From Hallella multisaccharivorax DSM 17128 (GTDB lineage Bacteria; Bacteroidota; Bacteroidia; Bacteroidales; Bacteroidaceae), in NCBI RefSeq assembly GCF_000218235.1, contig NZ_GL945017.1, positions 2,785,296 through 2,823,716 of the forward strand: DNA of 38,421 nucleotides, given 5' to 3'. The translations under genes and the position numbers were made by a program. Shown piece after piece: positions 30,884-38,421 of this stretch (position 1 is its first letter; the number at the start of each line of letters is the position of its first letter). Below the pieces are notes generated by a model. That model had not been told where the DNA came from, made no database searches, and worked only from the letters and a program-made list of their open reading frames with translations.

Positions 30884-33871
30884 ATGAGTAGGACATTATT
30901 GAAAAGAGCCGCGCTTTTTGGTGCGGGAATTGTATGTACAGTAGGCGCCTTGGCACAGTCAGTGGTTCAAGGCACAGTGAAGGACGAATCGGGTGAGCCG
31001 CTCATTGGCGCGACGATTCAAATCAAAGGCCAGCAGGGAGGTACGGTGACGGGCATTGACGGCGATTGGAAGCTCGCCGATGTCAAACCGGGGCAGACAA
31101 TTGTCATCTCCTATATTGGCTACACCAACAAGGAAGTCAAGATCGGCCAGCAACACAGTTTCAACATCGTGCTGGAACCTGACAAGCAGGATCTTGATGA
31201 GGTTGTTGTCGTGGGTTATGCCGTAGGCACAAAGCGTACCGTCTCGGGTGCCGTGGAGCGTGTAGGGCGCAAGGACATGAACCAGGGTGTGGTGACCAGT
31301 GCCGCCGACGCCTTGAAAGGAAAGGTCAGCGGTGTGGTTATCTCGCAGAGCGGTGGCGACCCCATGGGCACGACCAACATCCGCGTGCGTGGCACCTCGT
31401 CGCTCTCCGGCGGTAACGACCCGCTCGTTATCATCGATGGCGTGTATGGCGACATGACGATGTTCAATGCCTTGCAGCCCGGTGACATCGAGAGCATGAC
31501 CATCCTGAAGGACGCGTCGGAGACGGCCCAGTACGGTTCGCGTGGTGCCGCCGGCGTCATTGTTGTCACCACCACCAAAGGCAAGAACGGCATGAGCTCC
31601 ATTACCTACAATGGCACGTTCGGCTTGAACAAGGTGTTCAAGAACATTAAGATGCTCAGCGCTGACGCTTACCGGTCCACGGCGAAGAATATGGGACTGT
31701 CGCCCACCGACCTGGGTGGCAACACCAACTGGCTCGACGAGATAGAGCGGTCAACAGGCATCACGCAGAACCATAACGTCGCCTTCGCGGGAGGAAACGA
31801 TACGGGCAACTACCGCGCGTCTCTCGGATTTGTACAGAAACAGGGTGCGCTCCGCAACTCTGATATGCGCAACTACACCGCCAAGATCGATGCCCAGCAA
31901 CTCGCCTTCAACAAGAAACTGAAGCTCGAAATGGGCTTGATGGGATCGGAATATGACGGCAAACGGCAGTACGACATGCAGAAGATGTTCTATTCCGCAG
32001 CGGCTTACAACCCCACTTATCCGAACACGAAGAACGCCACCACCGGAAAGTGGGACGAAGACATGCTTGCCAACGAGATCTACAATCCGCTGGGACAGCT
32101 TGAGATAGACAACCGTTACGACGTGGGTGCCCTTGTGGCGCACGGGAAGGCAACGTGGACCATCGTCGACGGCCTCTTTCTCTCTGCCTTCGGATCGTAC
32201 ACCAAGACCAATATTGAGCTGAAACGCTATGTGCCCAACGACATCCGCCAGGGAGAGCTCAACGGCAACGGATGGGCCTACATCAACAGCATACAGCGTA
32301 AGGACCTCATGGGCAACATCCAGCTCACGTTCACCAAGGACTTCGGCCAGCACCACATCGACGCCCTTGCCGTCATGGAGGGCCAGCGTTACAAGACGTT
32401 CACCCACTCTGAGCAGGCCAAGGGCTTTGAGACCAACTACTTCAAGTACAACAATCTCAAGGCCGGCGCCAATGTGTCGTGGGGCGATGTGCAGTCCGAC
32501 TCCAAGGAATACACGCTCAGCTCCTATATGGCCCGTGTGAACTATATGTTCGCCGACCGCTACATTCTCACTGCCAACCTGCGTGCCGACGGCTCGTCAA
32601 AGCTCGGCAGCGGCCACAAGTGGGGCTGGTTCCCGTCGGCTTCAGCAGCCTGGGTGGTCTCGCAGGAGAACTTTATGAAGAATGTCAAGTGGGTCAACAA
32701 CCTCAAGCTCCGCGTGGGCTACGGCGTCACCGGTAACCAGGACGCCATAGACCCCTACACCTCGCTGGCGCTCTACGGCCCCAACGGTGTGACACCGGTC
32801 AACGGCAGCAACACCACGACCTTCGCCATACAGAGCAACGACAACCCCGACCTGAAGTGGGAGACCAAGAGCACCTTTGATGCCGGACTCGACTTCTCGG
32901 CTTTTGGCAACCGACTCAACATCACGCTCGACTGGTACACCTCAAAGACAAAGGACCTGCTCTATACCTATACCGTGCCCGTGCCGCCGTTCACCTACGA
33001 GAAACTGCTTGCCAACATGGGTGAGATGAGCAACCACGGATTCGAGATCGGCATCCGCGGGGACATCATCAAGACACGTGACTTCACCTTCAACTCCGGG
33101 CTCAACCTCAGCTTCCAGAGCAATAAGCTCAATTCGCTCTCTGGTACCTACAAAGGCCAACAGCTCACAACGTCGGAGCATATCATGGTGGCCCGCATCA
33201 ATGCTGCCGGCCTGACGCAGAACTACGGCGTCACTTACCTGATGGAAGGGCAGCCTATCGGCGTGTTCTATCTGCCTCATTGCGAGGGTATTGACAAGGA
33301 CGGAAAGTACATCATCTCTGACCTTGACGGCAACAAGACCATTGATACAGGCGACTCCGGCGACCGCCGCATCTGTGGACAGGCGATACCGAAGGCCTAT
33401 CTCGGATGGGATTTCAGCTTCGCATATAAGAACTGGAGCCTCTCCATGCAGTTCAACGGCGCTTTCGGACATAAGATCTACAACGGCACCTCGATGACCT
33501 ACAGTGATCTCTCCAACTTCCCCACTTACAATGTCCTGGCCGACGCGCCCGCAAAGGGTATCAAGGATAAGGTCATCTCTGACTATTGGCTCGAGAAGGG
33601 CGACTATGTCAACTTCGAGTATGTACAGCTCAGCTACACGCTCAACCAGAAGCAGCTCAAGTGTAAGTATATCCAGAACATCAAGCTCGGACTGGCTGTC
33701 AACAACGTTTGCACCATTACAGGCTACAATGGCCTCACGCCAATGATCAACTCCGCATCGCTCATCGAGCAGTCGGAAGGCACAACGAGCTATGGCACCC
33801 TCGGCGTTGACGATAAGCGTATCTACCCGCTCACACGCACGTTCTCTTTCAACGTGGGCATCACATTCTAA
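30884..33871 (+). CDS. susC: SusC/RagA-family TonB-linked outer-membrane transporter
   Basis: A 995-residue outer-membrane barrel that imports oligosaccharides or peptides with its SusD partner. It has a signal peptide (1-25, cut after GALAQ), a carboxypeptidase-regulatory-like domain (about 27-100, VVQGTVKDESGEPLIGATIQ) and a TonB-box-like LDEVVVVGY (104-112). The plug follows, with VTSAADALKGKVSGVVISQS, IRVRGTSSL and DPLVIIDGVYG. The 22-strand barrel ends in TRTFSFNVGITF. The substrate cannot be read from the sequence, and no glycosidase or regulator gene accompanies it here. susD follows after 21 bases. Confidence 0.95.
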   Translation: MSRTLLKRAALFGAGIVCTVGALAQSVVQGTVKDESGEPLIGATIQIKGQQGGTVTGIDGDWKLADVKPGQTIVISYIGYTNKEVKIGQQHSFNIVLEPDKQDLDEVVVVGYAVGTKRTVSGAVERVGRKDMNQGVVTSAADALKGKVSGVVISQSGGDPMGTTNIRVRGTSSLSGGNDPLVIIDGVYGDMTMFNALQPGDIESMTILKDASETAQYGSRGAAGVIVVTTTKGKNGMSSITYNGTFGLNKVFKNIKMLSADAYRSTAKNMGLSPTDLGGNTNWLDEIERSTGITQNHNVAFAGGNDTGNYRASLGFVQKQGALRNSDMRNYTAKIDAQQLAFNKKLKLEMGLMGSEYDGKRQYDMQKMFYSAAAYNPTYPNTKNATTGKWDEDMLANEIYNPLGQLEIDNRYDVGALVAHGKATWTIVDGLFLSAFGSYTKTNIELKRYVPNDIRQGELNGNGWAYINSIQRKDLMGNIQLTFTKDFGQHHIDALAVMEGQRYKTFTHSEQAKGFETNYFKYNNLKAGANVSWGDVQSDSKEYTLSSYMARVNYMFADRYILTANLRADGSSKLGSGHKWGWFPSASAAWVVSQENFMKNVKWVNNLKLRVGYGVTGNQDAIDPYTSLALYGPNGVTPVNGSNTTTFAIQSNDNPDLKWETKSTFDAGLDFSAFGNRLNITLDWYTSKTKDLLYTYTVPVPPFTYEKLLANMGEMSNHGFEIGIRGDIIKTRDFTFNSGLNLSFQSNKLNSLSGTYKGQQLTTSEHIMVARINAAGLTQNYGVTYLMEGQPIGVFYLPHCEGIDKDGKYIISDLDGNKTIDTGDSGDRRICGQAIPKAYLGWDFSFAYKNWSLSMQFNGAFGHKIYNGTSMTYSDLSNFPTYNVLADAPAKGIKDKVISDYWLEKGDYVNFEYVQLSYTLNQKQLKCKYIQNIKLGLAVNNVCTITGYNGLTPMINSASLIEQSEGTTSYGTLGVDDKRIYPLTRTFSFNVGITF

Positions 33872-33892
33872 ACCTTTAATGTATCTGTCATT

Positions 33893-35620
33893 ATGAAAAA
33901 GCATATATTCGGAATAGCCCTCCTCTCAACGGCACTGCTCACAGCCTGCTCGCTTGATGAGAACCCCAAGAGCTCGTTCAACGAGGATGAGGCCTTCAAA
34001 AACGCGACGCTGACTTACGTCAACTCTGTGGCCAACGTCTATTCTGCCATTGGCGACGGTCTCTACGGCGGCACCGACTGCGTGCATACGCTGCAGGAGT
34101 TCATGTCGGACGCCACCATGCTGCCTGGAAGGCAGGGCGACTGGGTGGACGGCGGTAAATGGCAAAACATGTTCCTCCACAACTTTGAGTCGTCTGTCGA
34201 CACTTATTCCAACGTCTGGAACCACCTGTATAAGATCATCGGCCTGTGCAATTCCAGCATCGACAAGCTCACGCCGATGCTCACCGCGCATCCCGACTAT
34301 AAGACCTATGTAGCGGAGCTGAGAGCCCTGCGCGCAATCTACTATTATTATGCCATGGACTTTTTTGCCCAGGTACCGGTAGTGACCTCTTCGACACAGG
34401 CCACCAACGAGGTGAAACAGAGCAACCGTAGCGACGTGTTCAAGTTTGTCACCTCTGAGTTGGAGGAGGCGTTGCCTGACTTAGGTGAAGGACATTGCCA
34501 GAATACGGGTGAGTATTATGGCCGCATCACCAAGGCCGTGGCTTATATGTGTCTGGCCAAATGTGCCGTCAACGCGCCTGTCTATACCATTGACGACACC
34601 AGTGCCGACAGTTATAAGATGTTTGTCGGAGATGATATGAGTAAGGCGGCCAAGGCCAGTGAGACTCTTGGAGATGCCGTCACGGCCAAAGGCATGGCTA
34701 TCATGATGAAAGTTGACGGACAGGAGCGCAACTGCTGGGAGACCGTGAAATACTGTGTGGACCGGATCAAGGCGCAAGGCTACTCGCTAATGGCTAACTA
34801 TTCGGATAACTTCCTTAAGGCTAACGAGGCCTCCACGGAGAATATCTTCGTGCGTCCCAACGACGACAAGACGTATAAGATCACCGATTATAACCTCATG
34901 CGCTCGCTCCATTACAATCACGCCTCTGCCATCGGATACTCAGGATGGAACGGCGCCTGCGGCACGGTGCGTGCCATGAAGGTCATGGGATATGGCACGA
35001 AGGATGAAGATCCGCGACTCAGGCTGAACTACTGGTGCGACCGTGACTTCGAGACCGAACAGCATACAGGGTCACTCAGTGACGGAGCCACGAAGACTCC
35101 GCTCGAGTATGAGCCGCTCAAGGCTATGGTTAACTTCAGCAACGATGCCGACCCGCACGACGTGAAATGCGCGGGCGCACGCTTCAAGAAATATGAGTAT
35201 GACAAGACGGCTTCCTCACAGGGACAAAACAATAACGACCTCGTCGTCTGGCGTTATGGAGATGCCCTGTTGCTCAAGGCGGAAGCAGAATATCGTCTCG
35301 GCGACAAAGCCGGAGCCTTAGTGCTTGTCAACGAGATCAGAAACCGCGCGAAAGCCACACCCCGCACATCGCTCTCACTCAATGATATCCTCGATGAGCG
35401 CATGATAGAGCTGGCCTGGGAAGGCGTCCGCAGGCAGGACCAGATACGGTTCGGCACCTTCACCGAGCCTACCGTGGATCGCTATCCCGGTGTGCCGCAT
35501 AGCTCACTCGCCGGCGACTACAACAACGACAAGACAGGATACACCTGCGTCTATCCCATCCCTTATTCGGTGTTGAACCTCAATAAGAATCTCAAGCAGA
35601 ATCCGGGGTACAGTAAGTAG
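33893..35620 (+). CDS. susD: SusD/RagB-family nutrient-binding lipoprotein
   Basis: A surface lipoprotein that caps the SusC barrel and binds its ligand. The 575-residue protein has the lipobox LLTAC with Cys19, followed by SLDENPKSSFNEDEAFKN. TPR-type helices include AELRALRAIYYYYAMDFFAQ, VVTS and EALPDLGEG. The family's C-terminal signature is ALLLKAEAEYRLGDKAGALV with NEIRNRAKA and DERMIELAWEGVRRQDQIRF, ending with PIPYSVLNLNKNLKQNPGYS. It is co-transcribed with susC and followed by a strong terminator. Confidence 0.95.
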   Translation: MKKHIFGIALLSTALLTACSLDENPKSSFNEDEAFKNATLTYVNSVANVYSAIGDGLYGGTDCVHTLQEFMSDATMLPGRQGDWVDGGKWQNMFLHNFESSVDTYSNVWNHLYKIIGLCNSSIDKLTPMLTAHPDYKTYVAELRALRAIYYYYAMDFFAQVPVVTSSTQATNEVKQSNRSDVFKFVTSELEEALPDLGEGHCQNTGEYYGRITKAVAYMCLAKCAVNAPVYTIDDTSADSYKMFVGDDMSKAAKASETLGDAVTAKGMAIMMKVDGQERNCWETVKYCVDRIKAQGYSLMANYSDNFLKANEASTENIFVRPNDDKTYKITDYNLMRSLHYNHASAIGYSGWNGACGTVRAMKVMGYGTKDEDPRLRLNYWCDRDFETEQHTGSLSDGATKTPLEYEPLKAMVNFSNDADPHDVKCAGARFKKYEYDKTASSQGQNNNDLVVWRYGDALLLKAEAEYRLGDKAGALVLVNEIRNRAKATPRTSLSLNDILDERMIELAWEGVRRQDQIRFGTFTEPTVDRYPGVPHSSLAGDYNNDKTGYTCVYPIPYSVLNLNKNLKQNPGYSK

Positions 35621-35663
35621 TGCCCGAAGATGGGATATACCGTCCCGCCTTTATTGCTGTCTC

Positions 35664-35697
35664 ACCGTCTCTCTCCTACAAATAGGAGAGAGACGGT
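35664..35697 (+). terminator. terminator after susD
   Basis: CCGTCTCTCTCCTA (35665-35678) pairs perfectly with TAGGAGAGAGACGG (35683-35696), with an outer A-T pair at 35664/35697 and the loop CAAA. No long T-tract follows. In the remaining 297-base gap to 35918 I see only a weaker inverted repeat ATGAATGC/GCATTCAT (35806-35813 with 35832-35839) and no credible gene. Confidence 0.7.
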
Positions 35698-35917
35698 TGA
35701 TGTCGTTTGAAGGAATGCAGCAAACAATCGATCAAATAAAAAGCAATGCGATTAATCATTAGGAGGATGTTATCATTATAGTCGAATGTTGATGTCTTCT
35801 TTCCCATGAATGCGAAGGTAATGCTTTCGCTGCATTCATCCTACAAACAGACAAGAAAATCAACTATGAACTATAGATTTAATCCACGGACTATTGGTAC
35901 TGTGCCAGGTGTTTCCA

Positions 35918-36469
35918 TCATTGCAGTTCAAACTCCCCGCTTGAAGTTTCTCTTAGCGTTATCCGTCTTATATTCGAAAGAACTATGGGCTTTATTTTTC
36001 TGTTATTGTAGGAAATGGAATCTATACCAATGCCGTTTCCCCCAAACATGTCTGGTATATTGAGAGATTCATATTTAAAATGAAAAGTCATCTTACTTTT
36101 CTTTTCTCCAATAGTTATGATGGCAAAAGAATCCCCCCAACCTTCCGTTCTGTTTTCATTCAATTGCATTGACGAACTGTTGGGGAGGTCTGCTGAAAAA
36201 TCAATATACCGGGAACCTGTATCGGTAGTAACAACTTGTAGTGGAGTATTCCGCTTTGCCAAGATGCCATAAACGCTCAGTTTGTTATTTTGTAGCAGAC
36301 TGTCATAATCATATACCATACCGTTCTGCCGCTCCAAAGAAAGCCATATGCAGTCGCCTAATGTAGATGCATAAAATGGTATGTATTCCTCATCTGAAGA
36401 ACAGGAATAACAAAGGGTGCAACTAAGCACGAAAAACATGACCTTAATGGTGTATCGATGGATATTCAT
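35918..36469 (-). CDS. putative lipoprotein of unknown function
   Basis: A 183-residue protein with a lipoprotein-type signal: hydrophobic residues 8-20, then CYSC with Cys23 and an acidic SSDEE just after it. The lipobox is loose but acceptable for Bacteroidetes. The remainder is predicted beta-rich, with no motif I recognise. Base composition is clearly more AT-rich than the SusCD genes beside it, which together with the adjacent insertion sequences points to acquired DNA. A full consensus promoter lies upstream, so it is probably expressed. Confidence 0.65.
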   Translation of the reverse strand: MNIHRYTIKVMFFVLSCTLCYSCSSDEEYIPFYASTLGDCIWLSLERQNGMVYDYDSLLQNNKLSVYGILAKRNTPLQVVTTDTGSRYIDFSADLPNSSSMQLNENRTEGWGDSFAIITIGEKKSKMTFHFKYESLNIPDMFGGNGIGIDSISYNNRKIKPIVLSNIRRITLRETSSGEFELQ

Positions 36470-36498
36470 AATAGTTTAAATTTATCTTCTTGACGCTG

Positions 36499-36529
36499 CA
36501 AATATACATATAAATATTGTTTAAAACAA
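36499..36529 (-). promoter_or_regulatory. promoter of the putative lipoprotein
   Basis: On the minus strand TTG (36529-36527) and TATATTTG (36506-36499) are 20 bp apart. The predicted start near 36494 gives a leader of about 25 bases before the ATG at 36469. Confidence 0.65.
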
Positions 36530-36625
36530 GGAAAATCAGTTTTTTTTTTCAGAATTTGTTTTTTATTATTAGTATTTTCGCTATATTTATAGCATCATTT
36601 CATTCGTTTTGACGATAATTATTTA

Positions 36626-36649
36626 ATGAATATCCGCAATCATCCAAAT
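36626..36649. repeat. left terminal inverted repeat of the IS1595-like element
   Basis: Reads ATGAATATCCGCAATCATCC and four more bases. It is the perfect reverse complement of 37679-37702. Confidence 0.8.
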
Positions 36650-36700
36650 TAGCAAAGTTTATACAGCCTGGACAATCCTTGGTATAAAAATTGCGGGCTT

Positions 36701-37679
36701 ATGTTTGACTATTGGAAAGGAATGATTATGAATTTGACGGATTTCTGTGAAGTTTATCCTAACGAGGAAGCTTGCGAGCATGCTCTTAAGGAATTTCGTG
36801 AATGCCATACTCTTTATTGTCCGGTATGTGGCGGTTTGCACCTCAGTTGGAATCCAAGCCATAAGTCTTGGACATGTATGGATTGCGGTCATGAGGTTAC
36901 CCTCCGTTCCGGCACAGTGATGCAAGGAAGTAATCTGCCGATTTTCGATTGGTTCGTGGCAATGTTTCTGATAGTAAGTACGAAGCGGGCCATATCCGCC
37001 TTGGAGGTACAGCGCCAGCTTGGAAGGAAACGCTACCAACCCGTCTGGGAAATGATGCATAAGCTGCGTGATGTGATGGGTAAGCGTGACAGTCTCTACA
37101 GGCTGTTTGACCAAGTGGAACTTGATGAAGGATTCTTCTCCACGGAGACGCCTGACAGTGAAAAATGGCATTCTCTCAAGCGTGGACATGGAAGCCAACG
37201 GAAGACGGCCGTACTTGTCATGGCGGAAAGTTCTGTTCCTACAAACACACCAATGAAAAAGTACAGCACCGGGAAACGGGTCGGTCATATCAAGATGGAG
37301 GTTATACCTGGACTTGAAGGCGGCTACGGAGGAAGACAAAATAAAGAATTCCATAGATGCCGGGGCTAATGCTACCACAGATGCCACGAAGTCTTACGCG
37401 GCACTTACAGCGAACAAAATTGTCGCTAAGCATAAAGCATATAAGATGAGGGACAAGACCATGGTCGGCAAGGTGCTTCCATGGGTACACATATCCATAA
37501 GCAATGCAAAGAGGAGTATTCTTGACACGTACCATGACATCAAGGGGGACTTTCTGCAGCTCTACCTCAACAAGTTCTGCTATAAGTTCAACCGAAGATA
37601 TTTCGGATTTCACCTGTTCGACAGGCCTGAGCTTTGCGCATGCACTTATAGGACGAGTTTCAAGCATAGGATTTACTGA
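36701..37679 (+). pseudogene. IS1595-family (ISXO2-like) transposase, frameshifted
   Basis: The first frame (36701-37369) has the zinc ribbon YCPVCGGLHLSW...TCMDCGHEVTLRSGTVM and the first catalytic region QVELDEGFFS of the ISXO2 DDE domain, up to HIKMEVIPGL. The second frame (from about 37314 to 37679) continues with KAATEEDKIKNSIDAGANAT, KSYAAL, the helix ISNAKRSILDTYHDIKGDFL and the usual end NRRYFGFHLFDRPE. Removing one base near 37315-37316 (GGACTTGAAGGCG) restores VIPGLKAAT, which is what the family shows. The copy is therefore inactive unless ribosomal frameshifting is used. The start may instead be one of the ATGs at 36722 or 36728. Confidence 0.85.
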
Positions 37680-37702
37680 TTTGGATGATTGCGGATATTC
37701 AT
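37679..37702. repeat. right terminal inverted repeat of the IS1595-like element
   Basis: Begins ATTTGGATGATTGCGGATAT and is the perfect reverse complement of 36626-36649. Confidence 0.8.
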
Positions 37703-37976
37703 TTTCTTTTTAAAGGCGGCTCTGAGCTTGTTCAGCTCCTTTATGGCTTCACGCTTGCAGCGCAGTCTTCTTTCCTCTACAGCGTCACATATCATCTTCA
37801 TCACATGGAAGCAGTCAAGGGTTATCCTGGCCTGAGAGAAACACGTCTTGACGATGCCACGCATACTGTCAGAAAAATCCATTGTAACCTCTAGTACATT
37901 GTCTCTCAGATTCCTGGGTATTTTAAGCAGTATATCAGATACCGTTTTTATGGTTCTTCCGTTAAATGAATAGATA
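37703..37976 (-). pseudogene. fragment of an ISAon1/ISL3-type transposase
   Basis: The minus-strand frame reads TIKTVSDILLKIPRNLRDNV, LEVTMDFSDSMRGIVKTCFS and RITLDCFHVMKMICDAVEER, the central catalytic part of DDE_Tnp_ISL3 transposases of the ISAon1 group. It ends abruptly at FKKK, where the IS1595-like inverted repeat begins. Its N-terminal side is cut where the next element starts (about 37977). The continuation is not found on the far side of the IS1595 element, so this is a remnant and not a simple interruption. Confidence 0.7.
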
Positions 37977-38012
37977 GGCTGTTGTATATATATTAAAAGA
38001 GCTGGTATTATG

Positions 38013-38020
38013 TATCTTTG
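38013..38020 (+). promoter_or_regulatory. -7 element before the ISL3-type transposase
   Basis: TATCTTTG fits TAnnTTTG 21 bases before the ATG at 38042. No -33 TTTG is found at the proper spacing. The element's left end is probably near 37977, but its repeat cannot be confirmed without the other end. Confidence 0.4.
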
Positions 38021-38041
38021 TAGTGCCCAAACTCCAAGAAC

Positions 38042-38421
38042 ATGAATACCAGCATAATGCAAAACGCCTTAGGCGTCTCCCGACAGGAATGTCAGGATAT
38101 GCGCTACGAAGGTAATGAATTAGTTTTGGAAATCCAAACACCCAGGGAAAGACTTTGTTGTCCAGCGTGCGGCAGCCATCATGTTGTTCTTGACGGCAGC
38201 CACATTCGTCGCTTTGTAAGTGTGCCAATCGGCTTAAACAAGACTTATCTGGACATGCATATACAACGTGTTTTATGCCATGACTGTGGGTGTATCCAGC
38301 AGGAGAAGATTGATTTTGCCAAGGGGAAACGTCGACATACACAGGCCCTTGCGAACATGGTACTTGACCTGTCAGGCTTTGCAACGATCCAGGACATTTC
38401 CTGGTTCCTGCAAGTATCGTG
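38042..38421 (+). CDS. ISL3-family transposase, 5' part (runs off the window)
   Basis: The frame opens at the ATG at 38042 and stays open to the last base. The translation begins MNTSIMQNALGVSRQECQDM and has the ISL3 zinc finger CCPACGSHHVVLDGS...VLCHDCGC, followed by KGKRRHTQALANMVLDLSGF and TIQDISWFLQVS. This is the DNA-binding N-terminal third; the DDE domain lies beyond the window. It is a different element from the ISAon1-like fragment beside it, which is on the opposite strand. Confidence 0.8.
   Translation, partial: MNTSIMQNALGVSRQECQDMRYEGNELVLEIQTPRERLCCPACGSHHVVLDGSHIRRFVSVPIGLNKTYLDMHIQRVLCHDCGCIQQEKIDFAKGKRRHTQALANMVLDLSGFATIQDISWFLQVS

Larger units (their letters stand above)
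36626..37702 (+). mobile_element. IS1595-family (ISXO2-like) insertion sequence
   Basis: A 1077-base element bounded by 24-bp perfect inverted repeats (36626-36649 and 37679-37702) and containing a single transposase gene with an internal frameshift. It interrupts the ISAon1-like transposase fragment at its right edge. The bases flanking the two repeats do not show a convincing 8-bp target duplication, so a later rearrangement may have removed one side, or the true tips may differ by a few bases. Confidence 0.8.

Noticed and set aside
32942..33904. 320-residue minus-strand frame opposite susC
   Set aside because: SusC is unmistakable on the plus strand; the antisense translation has no domain pattern.
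35806..36063. 85-residue plus-strand frame after susD
   Set aside because: Its second half is antisense to the lipoprotein gene and its first half spans an inverted repeat; no promoter or motif.

Overview
The window reads as chromosomal DNA of a Bacteroidales bacterium, most likely Prevotellaceae (Prevotella/Segatella-like). The evidence is a short primary sigma factor lacking region 1.1 (sigma-ABfr type), many promoters of the Bacteroidetes form (-33 TTTG, 19-20 bp, -7 TAnnTTTG), a SusC/SusD pair, PorE- and PorG-like proteins, and the Bacteroidales gene order DUF6242-like / porG / uppS / bamA / ompH. Assignment below family level is not supported by what can be read here.

Layout. 1-1691: a broken IS66-family element (tnpA, tnpB, rearranged tnpC) with its terminal repeat at 1678-1691, a few bases upstream of a decayed ORF. 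1980-4043 (-): an unusually short GH115-like glucuronidase. 4197-7360 (+): Mrp/ApbC Fe-S carrier overlapping a PorE-like lipoprotein. 7483-9885 (+): ExbB, an unknown membrane protein and two ExbD proteins, an energy-transduction operon. 9886-13835: anaerobic ribonucleotide reductase nrdD-nrdG, flanked on each side by a promoter-to-terminator unit without a convincing long ORF; I interpret these as two related small structured RNAs (RNA-A about 10007-10286, RNA-B about 13554-13708). 13836-23690 (+): an envelope-biogenesis cluster: DUF6242-like lipoprotein, PorG-like barrel, UppS, BamA, three OmpH/Skp chaperones, MurI, RbfA and a LolC/E-type permease. 23719-23761: a strong hairpin between convergent genes. 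23877-27735 (-): class A PBP and a MINPP-like histidine phosphatase. 27843-30586 (+): a calcineurin-like phosphoesterase and rpoD. 30623-30702: a 22-bp tandem repeat. 30884-35620 (+): SusC and SusD. 35918-36469 (-): a low-GC lipoprotein. 36626 to the end: nested insertion sequences (an IS1595/ISXO2-like element with a frameshifted transposase, a fragment of an ISAon1-like transposase, and the start of an ISL3-type transposase).

How the genes fit together. The core is envelope biogenesis: undecaprenyl diphosphate synthesis (UppS), D-Glu supply (MurI), peptidoglycan polymerisation (PBP1), outer-membrane protein assembly (BamA, OmpH), lipoprotein release (LolC/E), type IX secretion-associated proteins (PorE, PorG), and proton-motive-force coupling (ExbB/ExbD) to TonB-dependent transporters such as the SusC here. 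NrdD/NrdG supply dNTPs anaerobically. Both ends are accessory DNA. The most novel material is the pair of RNA-like units around nrdDG, which share promoter form, a 5' hairpin, U-rich linkers with common sequence blocks and long tetraloop-capped terminators.
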